From NCBI GenBank assembly GCA_032718475.1, contig JAUCBJ010006328.1, forward strand, positions 1 through 48,860: DNA of 48,860 nt. Direction: 5' to 3'. Source of the stretch: Nemertoderma westbladi (lineage: Eukaryota; Xenacoelomorpha; Nemertodermatida; Nemertodermatidae). This document shows positions 29,026 to 37,296 of the stretch, piece by piece. The notes beneath the pieces are model-generated. The model searched no databases, was not told the origin of the DNA, and was given only the letters and a program-made list of their open reading frames with translations. How positions within the stretch are numbered: position 1 is the first letter of the stretch; each line of letters opens with the position of its first letter. A program made the translations under genes and the position numbers.

Positions 29026-29963
29026 GTTTTTATCTCTGGCTCAACTTGAAAATTCAGCGCCTTGGAGTATTTCTTCATATGAGTATTAGGATTTCCCTTT
29101 CTCCGGTCGCTATTTTCCCTATATGAATGACATGTTGGATCGACAGTGTTAGGCGTTGTCTTCACTGAGTTCAGCCGTCCCTGCCTGGGGTGTGTATACT
29201 CAACTGGTAGACCTTTGAAACGGTTGCTAGTGGATATAGCAGTTGTGGTTGGCTTTTTTGCTTTCTGTTCAAACCATGTGTTTTCGGTTATTTGATTAGT
29301 GGGTTCGTCACAGTCGCCTGACTGTAAGGGACTTCCGGGAAGATGTTCCAGTTTAGTCTGTTTGTTGATAGAAGCCTCTAGAATGAGCCGTGAGTGCCGC
29401 TCATGTGCCAGATCATCTCGCAACTTCTTCAACTCAATCTGCAGTTGATTGTTCTGAAATTCTGTTTTGGTAAGTCGAGCTTGCAAAGTATCTACTGACT
29501 TTATAAGGTCATGACGGAGGACATCGTTCGATACTGGCCCACCCATATCTATGGAGGTGTACTTGAGACGCTTGCGGCATTTCTCCATGAATCTTGTTTC
29601 TTTCAGACAAATCATGAGTTCATACACGTCCACTGCATAGTCCCTGTCGTTCTGACGTGCAGGGAATGCCAGGCTGACGGATTGATTGGGGTTTGCTAGG
29701 GCTTTAACCTCCTGAAACATAGCTTCTCTTAGGAGGTTTAGTTTGCAAGTCCCAAATGTTTCAAGTTTTTTCATAACTGCCTTTCTTGATTTATTTGACA
29801 GGTGGGTGAAATCTGTTATGGTGTACCGAGGGAACTTCCCAATGTCCTTCTTGAGGCCTGCCGAATGAGTTTGTGTTACCATACCTGCATCTTTGCTTGT
29901 GCAATGTGGTCGATGATCATCCTGCAACGTGTACAGGAAAGGCTCTAGCGAATTAAGGGTCAT
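29004..29963 (-). CDS. LINE ORF1-type protein with coiled coil
   Basis: The likely start is the ATG at 29963 (MTLNSLEPFLYTL), which overlaps the stop of the SAP-Ulp1 frame in ATGACCCTTAA; an open stretch extends further to 30023. About 319 residues from that ATG. The N-terminal half holds a globular region with FTHLSNKSRKAVMKKLETFG and YAVDVYELMICLKETRF. A coiled coil follows (LQARLTKTEFQNNQLQIELK), then a polar linker. The product probably multimerises and binds RNA, as LINE ORF1 proteins do. The frame stops at 29004, with an RRM-like domain continuing in another frame, so the copy seems frameshifted near its end. Confidence 0.65.
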   Translation of the reverse strand: MTLNSLEPFLYTLQDDHRPHCTSKDAGMVTQTHSAGLKKDIGKFPRYTITDFTHLSNKSRKAVMKKLETFGTCKLNLLREAMFQEVKALANPNQSVSLAFPARQNDRDYAVDVYELMICLKETRFMEKCRKRLKYTSIDMGGPVSNDVLRHDLIKSVDTLQARLTKTEFQNNQLQIELKKLRDDLAHERHSRLILEASINKQTKLEHLPGSPLQSGDCDEPTNQITENTWFEQKAKKPTTTAISTSNRFKGLPVEYTHPRQGRLNSVKTTPNTVDPTCHSYRENSDRRKGNPNTHMKKYSKALNFQVEPEIKTHMNVGQ

Positions 29964-31599
29964 ATAGCTTGATATTGGAAATACAACTGTGTAACCAATG
30001 TCTGATATCACCAGAACAGACATCCTGAGTTAATTGAAAGTCACTGCAGAGGGCAAGGGCATATAGACATACAAATATGCCACAGTCGTTACTCCCAGGT
30101 CTCTGGAGCGGAAAGGGATTAGCATGCGACACAGTTGACCACGCATTAGGTACTCCCCGCGCTATGTGATCAATTAGGTTTAAAAGATAACATATACGTT
30201 TTGTGATGGTAGTTGGTTCCGTAAATTGGCTAAGACTACACAGGGTATGGACAGAATGTTGCTTTAGATCTGCAATGTGTAGAACAAAGTGATCTTTGTT
30301 ACAATCAGGGAAGAATATAAGTGATGTGGTGCCAATGTCGCAAGAGGAGGCAATATACTTAATGGCACTGGCAGTATCAAAGTTGTTCTGATGCAATTTA
30401 CTGCACAAAGCGGTGTCAATACAGCCAATTCTGTTTCCACCTTGAACACCCAGTAATGAGAGGAAGGAGTCCACTACCGTTGTTGTTAGTTTCTGACCAG
30501 GTTGGAAGTACCTCCAGTCAGGGTCACTTGGCTTTAAAAGCACCAGTCCTTTGCGAATGTTTGTATTAAAAATTGCGTCTTTCACACGTTCTTCGTCATA
30601 AGATAGTTCTAGATCGGGGTAGAATTTGTTATGTTCAACAGTAGGACCAGTACTGGGATTGTGATGGTAACATCCAACATACTGAACATCATCGGAGTCT
30701 CCTTGCTTGGACTGGAGTACAGGTGTTGGATTCATAGGATTGAATAATTTGGCACCAGGATCCAGCAAAGATTCCATGGGATCAGAGACTATCGCAGTGG
30801 TTTTTCTGAAGAAATCAGTGATCTTCCTGCTAGACTTGCGGGGTTTCCAAGAGCCATCATCTTGTAAGTCCTCTATTAGAACCGAATTACAAGTAACTGA
30901 AGCAAATGGAGGGATTTGGGCGGGATCATTCGGGGAGTTTACCTCCGTCGCCTCAGGGATTAGAGTGGGATCCTCTGGGGAGTTTACCTCCGTCGCCTCT
31001 GGGATTAGGGCGGGATACTCCGGGGAGTTTACCTCTGTTGCCTCCGGGATTAGGGCGGGATTCTCCAGCAAGTTTAACTCCGTCACCTCCGGGGTTAGGG
31101 TGGGATCCTCCGGGGAGTTTACCTCCGTCACCTCCGGGATTAGGCCGTGATCTTCCAGGGAGTTAACCTCCGTCGCCTCCGGGATTAGGGCAGGATACTC
31201 CGGGGAGTTTACCTCTGTTGCCTGCGGGATTACGGCGGGGTTCTCCAGCGAGTTTACCTCCGTCATCTCCGGGATTAGGGCGGGATCCTCCAGCGAGTTT
31301 ACCTCCGTCGCCTCCGGGATTACGGCGGGATTCTCCGGCGAGTTTGCCTCCAGGATTAGGGTGGTATACTCTCGAGTGTTTACCACCTTCGTCTCGGGAA
31401 TGACAGCGGGGTCCACTAAGGAGTCGACCGGGACGACAGAATCCAGAGATACGACACCGTTAATAATAAGCCGATCCGCACGGGTCAGTAGTTCAGCTCG
31501 GCGTCCAGTAGATGGTACTTCGTGTTTCGCTAAAAATGATTTAAGGCGTGCAGTGTTCATTTTCCAACACATCTCCATTGTTTCTTTGATTTCCGCCAT
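29953..31599 (-). CDS. SAP-domain protein with Ulp1-like cysteine protease fold (first ORF of minus-strand LINE)
   Basis: 548 residues from ATG at 31599. Residues 17-45 form a SAP motif (LKSFLAKHEVPSTGRRAELL), a short DNA-binding helix pair. About 80-240 hold ten or so 16-residue repeats (EVNSPEDPALIPEAT-like). The C-terminal third is Ulp1/C48-like: His437 in KDHFVLHI, Gln499 in FPLQRPGS and Cys506 in NDCGIFVCLYA. The usual catalytic Asp of the DSL block appears replaced by Cys454 (HTLCSL). Ulp1 enzymes cleave SUMO-like proteins; several transposons carry relatives. The stop overlaps the next ORF's ATG by a few bases, suggesting coupled translation. Association with the downstream APE-RT is inferred from orientation, order and spacing. 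Confidence 0.78.
   Translation of the reverse strand: MAEIKETMEMCWKMNTARLKSFLAKHEVPSTGRRAELLTRADRLIINGVVSLDSVVPVDSLVDPAVIPETKVVNTREYTTLILEANSPENPAVIPEATEVNSLEDPALIPEMTEVNSLENPAVIPQATEVNSPEYPALIPEATEVNSLEDHGLIPEVTEVNSPEDPTLTPEVTELNLLENPALIPEATEVNSPEYPALIPEATEVNSPEDPTLIPEATEVNSPNDPAQIPPFASVTCNSVLIEDLQDDGSWKPRKSSRKITDFFRKTTAIVSDPMESLLDPGAKLFNPMNPTPVLQSKQGDSDDVQYVGCYHHNPSTGPTVEHNKFYPDLELSYDEERVKDAIFNTNIRKGLVLLKPSDPDWRYFQPGQKLTTTVVDSFLSLLGVQGGNRIGCIDTALCSKLHQNNFDTASAIKYIASSCDIGTTSLIFFPDCNKDHFVLHIADLKQHSVHTLCSLSQFTEPTTITKRICYLLNLIDHIARGVPNAWSTVSHANPFPLQRPGSNDCGIFVCLYALALCSDFQLTQDVCSGDIRHWLHSCISNIKLYDP
30891..31400. repeat. 48-bp tandem repeats inside the SAP-Ulp1 frame
   Basis: About ten copies of a 48-bp unit (GGGGAGTTTACCTCCGTCGC core on plus) encoding a 16-residue acidic, Pro-containing repeat. 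Unit length keeps the frame. The plus-strand frames at 30707-31150, 30906-31166 and 31218-31403 are shadows of these repeats. Confidence 0.9.
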
Positions 31600-32435
31600 C
31601 TTGAACTTTCGCCTTTTTTGTTAACAACTCAGTATAAATAAAATAAATCATTAAAAATAAATTCATGCAGGCAGTCAGGCAGTTCAGTTATTGGGTTCAT
31701 AATCGAATACGAATACTATACTAAGAATACTACTATACTACTAAATAATACTATACTATACTAATACTACTAAAACATATGTACCCTTAGAGTTCTACTA
31801 GTTATAGCGCACTTTAGATTACTTTAGGCAGAATTTATCTGTAATTTACTATTGGTAGTTTGTAAATTTACGATCTGATATTTAGTTACGGCAAAAGGAG
31901 TATTTATTTATTAGACTGTGTTTTCTAGCTCACAGTATTGTTACATAAGGTACGACCCCCTTTAGACTGATTTAGTACAGGTGTCAGTATTGTTACGCTA
32001 GTCTGTTAACCCACTAGCTCGTATATAAACCATATAAATCACACCGCGGCAAGTTACGGTATTTAGGTCTGTCAGCGATAGTTAGGATTCGCTGCGCGGG
32101 GATTGTTTTCCCGTGAGTTTGGTCTGTCACCGTAACTGTACATCTGCCTCACCGGTTAGAGGACAGGTTTCCTTTTGTCTAGTTCGTAGGCATTAGACCC
32201 GCTCACGTACGTAGAATAGACACCAGACTCTGCTCCTCGCCAGTAGTTGTTTGTGTATTTGTATCTGTTTGTTTAGATACACTGGGATTTGTTGTCAGAT
32301 ACTGTACGAGTCCGTCTACATTACTAGATCTTACGGTAAGATACATCGTTACTAGGATCCGGTAAGCGGTATACTACTGGACTTTACAGTTATGCTGCCG
32401 GTTGTGTAATTTTATTTTATTTTATTTTTATTTTA
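31600..32435. other. No gene seen; probable LINE 5' UTR then unassigned DNA
   Basis: The first few hundred bases upstream of the SAP-Ulp1 start are AT-rich with ATACTATACTA runs. No further coding or terminal repeat recognised. A (TTTTA)n stretch at about 32410-32437 borders the next satellite. Confidence 0.5.
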
Positions 32436-34178
32436 TTCTATACGCTTCTGAGACAGTATTGTCTCCAGTTCTATAAGCTTCTGAGACAGTGGTGTCTCCA
32501 TTTCTATAAGCTTCTGAGACAATGGTGTCTCCAATTCTACGCTTCTGAGACAGTGGTGTCTCCATTTCTATACGCTTCTGAGACAGTGGTGTCTCCATTT
32601 TTATACGCTTCTGAGAGTGTGGTGTCTCCATTTCTATACGCTTCTGAGACAGTGGAGTCTCCATTTCTATACGCTTCTGAGACAGTGGTGTCTCCATTTC
32701 TATATGCTCCTGAGACAGTGGTGTCTCCATTTCTATACGCTTCTGAGACAGTGGAGTCCCCATTTCTATAAGCTTCTGAGACAGTAGTGTCTCAATTTCT
32801 ATACGCTTCTGAGACAGTGGTGTCTCCATTTCTATAAGCTTCTGAGACAGTATTGTCTCCAGTTCTATAAGCTTCTGAGACAGTGGTGTCTCCATTTCTA
32901 TAAGCTTCTGAGACAATGGTGTCTCCAATTCTACGCTTCTGAGACAGTGGTGTCTCCATTTCTATACGCTTCTGAGACAGTGGTGTCTCCATTTTTATAC
33001 GCTTCTGAGAGTGTGGTGTCTCCATTTCTATACGCTTCTGAGACAGTGGAGTCTCCATTTCTATACGCTTCTGAGACAGTGGTGTCTCCATTTCTATATG
33101 CTCCTGAGACAGTGGTGTCTCCAATTCTATACGCTTCTGAGACAGTGGTGTCTCCATTTCTATATGCTTCTGAGACAGTAGTGTCTCCATTTCTATACGC
33201 TTCTGAGACACTGGTGTCTCCAGTTCTATAAGCTTCTGAGACAGTAGTGTCTCCAGTTCTATAAGCTTCTGAGACAGTGGTGTCTCCATTTCTATACGCT
33301 TCTGAGGCAGTGGTGTCTCCATTTCTATAAGCTTCTGAGACAGTGGAGTCCCCATTTCTATAAGCTTCTGAGACAGTAGTGTCTCCATTTCTATACGCTT
33401 CTGAGACAGTGGTGTCTCCATTTCTATAAGCTTCTGAGACAGTGGTGTCTCCATTTCTATACGTTTCTGAGACAGTGGTGTCTCCATTTCTATAAGCTTC
33501 TGAGACAGTGGTGTTTCCATTTCTATACGCTTCTGAGACAGTGGTGTCTCCAGTTCTATAAGCTTCTGAGACAGTGGTGTCTCCATTTCTATAAGCTTCT
33601 GAGACAGTGGTGTCTCCATTTCTATACGTTTCTGAGACAGTGGAGTCCCCATTTCTATAAGCTTCTGAGACAGTGGTGTCTCCATTTCTATACGTTTCTG
33701 AGACAGTGGAGTCCCCATTTCTATAAGCTTCTGAGACAGTAGTGTCTCCATTTCTATACGCTTCTGAGACAGTGGTGTCTCCATTTCTATAAGCTTCTGA
33801 GACAGTGGTGTCTCCATTTCTATACGTTTCTGAGACAGTGGTGTCTCCATTTCTATAAGCTTCTGAGACAGTGGTGTTTCCATTTCTATACGCTTCTGAG
33901 ACAGTGGTGTCTCCAGTTCTATACGCTTCTGAGACAGTGGTGTCTCCAGTTCTATACGCTTCTGAGACAGTGGTGTTTCCATTTCTATACGCTTCTGAGA
34001 CAGTGGTGTCTCCAGTTCTATACGCTTCTGAGACAGTGGTGTCTCCAGTTCTATACGCTTCTGAGACAGTGGTGTCTCCAGTTCTATACGCTTCTGAGAC
34101 AGTGGTGTCTCCAGTTCTATACGCTTCTGAGACAGTGGTGTCTCCAGTTCTATACGCTTCTGAGACAGTGGTGTCTCC
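32436..34178. repeat. 33/31-bp minisatellite array B, same family as array A
   Basis: The same GCTTCTGAGACAGTGGTGTC unit as at 12866-15755. Many units have CTATAAGCTTCTGAG in place of CTATACGCTTCTGAG. Marker TCTGAGACAGTATTGTC recurs at 32447 and 32841, a 394-bp higher-order period; the right end is more uniform, with TCCAGTTCTATAC units. Long frames on both strands are repeat by-products. Confidence 0.95.
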
Positions 34179-34866
34179 AACCAAAAAATATAATATTTTG
34201 AGTGAGTCAAGCTAATATGCACCAATGACACTTTAATATTATAATAATGCAACAAATATTTACTGCGTGTATCCATAGTAACTACTGTAATAAACAGTTA
34301 ATAATAATTAATATAAACTTATAAACTACAGTATATAAATCACATGGCGGTTATTCGGTTAAACACCGTATGGAATTATAGTTGGCCTAAACGTGACATA
34401 AAAATAAACGTGACAAAAGTGAGATACCCCCCAGGTGTTCTACAGATCTTAATTAATGAGATTGCATGACATTAGAAATAGAGATAGTTTCACCTCCCAC
34501 CTCCTCCCTTAGCGGGTGAGCCATAATTTATATATGTTCGCTTTCAATCTTTAGCTACAACAGGTGTTTGAAAATGTGTAACTCTGTCGGGTTATTGCTG
34601 GGATTCCAAGTCAGTAAAAAACTGAAATAGGATGATAATCAGATATTGAATATTTATGCAAGAAAGTTATATGTTTTTATAGCATCCACCGGGCGCGGGG
34701 CTACTTAATTCTAAAACGTTCTAAACCGATGTAAATATCTTTAATGATATTACATATTTCCCCGCGCTCAGGTATATCTCATACAAATTCAGATATTTTT
34801 ACATATTTGGAATCCTTGCACGACCAGCTTTCCATTTCTACTAACAAATCACTATAAGGTTGAAAA
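34179..34866. other. AT-rich spacer, no gene seen
   Basis: Unique-looking AT-rich DNA between two satellite arrays, without recognisable coding, RNA gene or terminal repeats. Confidence 0.5.
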
Positions 34867-36126
34867 ATAACTGCGGTGTAACTGGCGCAATATCGAATAA
34901 CTGCGGTGTAACTGGCGCAATATCGAATAACTGCGGTGTAACTGGCGCAATATCGAATAACTGCGGTGTAACTGGCGCAATATCGAATAACTGCGGTGTA
35001 ACTGGCGCAATATCGAATAACTGCGGTGTAACTGGCGCAATATCGAATAACTGCGGTGTAACTGGCGCAATATCGAATAACTGCGGTGTAACTGGCGCAA
35101 TATCGAATAACTGCGGTGTAACAGGCGCAATATCGAATAACTGCGGTGTAACTGGCGCAATATCGAATAACTGCGGTGTAACTGGCGCAATATCGAATAA
35201 CTGCGGTGTAACAGGCGCAATATCGAATAACTGCGGTGTAACAGGCGCAATATCGAATAACTGCGGTGTAACTGGCGCAATATCGAATAACTGCGGTGTA
35301 ACAGGCGCAATATCGAATAACTGCGGTGTAACCGACGCAATATCGAATAACTGCGGTGTAACAGGCGCAATATCGAATAACTGCGGTGTAACAGGCGCAA
35401 TATCGAATAACTGCGGTGTAACTGGCGCAATATCGAATAACTGCGGTGTAACAGGCGCAATATCGAATAACTGCGGTGTAACCGACGCAATATCGAATAA
35501 CTGCGGTGTAACTGGCGCAATATCGAATAACTGCGGTGTAACTGGCGCAATATCGAATAACTGCGGTGTAACAGGCGCAATATCGAATAACTGCGGTGTA
35601 ACTAGCGCAATATCGAATAACTGCGGTGTAACAGACGCAATATCGAAGAACTGCGGTGTAACAGGCGAAATATCGAATAACTGCGGTGTAACTGGCGCAA
35701 TATCGAATAACTGCGGTGTAACTGGCGCAATATCGAATAACTGCGGTGTAACTGGCGCAATATCGAATAACTGCGGTGTAACTGGCGCAATATCGAATAA
35801 CTGCGGTGTAACAGGCGCAATATCGAATAACTGCGGTGTAACTGGCGCAATATCGAATAACTGCGGTGTAACCGACGCAATATCGAATAAATGCGGTGTA
35901 ACCGACGCAATATCGAATAACTGCGGTGTAACTGGCGCAATATCGAATAACTGCGGTGTAACAGGCGCAATATCGAATAACTGCGGTGTAACCGACGCAA
36001 TATCGAATAACTGCGGTGTAACTGGCGCAATATCGAATAACTGCGGTGTAACAGGCGCAATATCGAATAACTGCGGTGTAACCGACGCAATATCGAATAA
36101 ATGCGGTGTAACTGGCGCAATATCGA
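34867..36126. repeat. 30-bp satellite, 42 units
   Basis: Unit AATAACTGCGGTGTAACTGG plus CGCAATATCG, in exact 30-bp register for 1,260 bp. Variation is almost confined to one spot: ACTGGC, ACAGGC or ACCGAC. The first eight units at the left are identical; variants mix further right. Both strands are open (SNNCGVTGAI repeats on plus, LHRSYSILRQ-like on minus) because the unit is a multiple of three, so I do not call a protein. Confidence 0.96.
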
Positions 36127-36233
36127 CGGAGGCACTTTTTGTTATATGCTGCAGCTAAAGATTGAAAGTTTGGTCTGACTATCTGTATTTAAATTTCATC
36201 AAATCTCAACACCATTTGTAGAAAATGACGGCC

Positions 36234-36253
36234 GGGGGGGGGGGGGGGGGGGG
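36234..36253. repeat. Homopolymer G run (20 nt)
   Basis: Uninterrupted G run 125 bp left of the candidate terminal exon's stop codon side. Confidence 0.9.
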
Positions 36254-36377
36254 TAAGTAAATAAATTCGTAGCTACAGTTTCCTGATGTTAAATTATTAA
36301 TTGTAATAAAATAATTTGTGAAGTCACTGGCACGGTGACGTCACGAAAAGTCGTGCGACGTCATTGTTTATCCGTTT

Positions 36378-36739
36378 CTATTGAGACGAAGCGGATACAC
36401 TTGAGTTGGATAAGTGGTAGGTTGATTCCCGTTTCTTATTATCGCGAGATGGGCTGATAGCCATGGTAACGAGACTGAGGGAAGCGTCGTCAATGTTGAA
36501 CGCGCTGGTAGATTTACTGCACGGTGTAGACATGGAGGTGGTTAGGGTGGGGTAAATGTGGGGGGCTGTGGGGTAAGGGGGGCCAAGGGGGGATGTGGGG
36601 AAGGGGGGGCCAAGGGGGGCAATAGGGTAGGGGGGACCAAGGGGGGTTGAAACGTAGGCTGGCCCGAGTGGGGAGGGATTGTATCTACCGTAGCCGGGGC
36701 CTTGTTGCTCCTGGGACGACTCGAAGTAACTTGGCGGGG
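36378..36739 (-). CDS. Candidate last coding exon of an unidentified proline-rich host protein
   Basis: On the minus strand a splice acceptor (TTTATTTATTGCAG) ends at 36740. A frame beginning with the last two bases of a split codon then runs 119 codons to TAG at 36378-36380. It reads PPSYFESSQEQQGPGYGRY, then three or four repeats of the type TPLGPPYP, then a Ser-rich tail (SLVTMAISPSRDNKKREST) ending SVSASSQ. Codon use and protein character look genuine, unlike shadows nearby. The Pro repeats make the plus strand G-rich (36541-36650). The PPSY and PLGPPYP motifs would suit a cytoplasmic adaptor tail or transcription-factor C-terminus, but I do not recognise the gene. A competing minus-strand frame at 36542-36772 is only its shadow. 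Confidence 0.6.
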
Positions 36740-37148
36740 CTGCAATAAATAAATAAATATATATAAATTCAAAGTAACAAATATGATTTACAGTTTGAAA
36801 GTTTATTTATTCAAATGTTATAAAAAGAATGAATACATTAATTGAATAAATATAAGTAAAGGTATTGGGTGGACGTGAAATACGAAACACCAGAGAAAAC
36901 AGTTACCCAGAAGGTAGGGAGAGCGCTCCACAATAATTCACACTATCTTTACTTATCGTAGCCTACCGCTGGGTTTGTGTATGAACTATAATTCACACTT
37001 TCTTTACTATAGTACCTGGGGCCGGCTCTGTGGATAAAGTGGTATCTCGCCGTATGAAGTGGATCATGTTGTTATTTTGTACCTGGTGTCCCCACCCAAT
37101 TTCATCTATGTTAACCTGGCACCCGTTTTAAAATGTTTTTTTACTTAC

Positions 37149-37296
37149 AGAAATGGGCAGGGGGCGCTGTAGGGACTTCCGACAGCAGTTGAACAGGTGA
37201 TGGAGGGAGAAGAATAAAAGCAGGTTTAGTTCCAATAATTACCGGTAGATGGCATGATACCTCGGTGTGATGTCGTCCGGAGAAATGCGTTGTTAT
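37149..37296 (-). CDS. Candidate penultimate exon of the same gene
   Basis: On the minus strand ATTATTTTCCAG ends at 37297 and a consensus donor GTAAGT starts at 37148. The frame between them is open (..GTKPAFILLPPSPVQLLSEV and PTAPPAHF) and leaves one base, exactly what the two leading bases at 36739-36738 need. Joined, it gives a Ser codon and reads ..APPAHFS-PPSYFESS.. without interruption. A nearer acceptor (CCCTACAG, exon 37149-37166) with a better pyrimidine tract would make an 18-nt microexon in the same phase. The donor is convincing; the exon start is not settled. Further upstream exons were not found. Confidence 0.42.

Noticed and set aside
30707-31403. Plus-strand frames with SPGLGRDPP-like repeats
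   Set aside because: Antisense reading of the 48-bp repeats in the SAP-Ulp1 frame.
32792-34276. 494-residue repetitive frame and a 417-residue partner
   Set aside because: Same minisatellite family, overlapping frames, no unique protein sequence apart from a few residues at the edge.
34867-36126. CRISPR-like array
   Set aside because: Repeats are head-to-tail with no variable spacers, in an animal genome.
34852-36158. 432-residue plus-strand and 242/177-residue minus-strand frames
   Set aside because: The 30-bp satellite is a multiple of three without stops, so all are expected by chance; kept only as a low-level alternative in the findings.
36542-36772. 76-residue minus-strand Pro-rich frame
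   Set aside because: Runs across the splice acceptor and ends early; the overlapping frame with acceptor, correct phase and longer open stretch is better.
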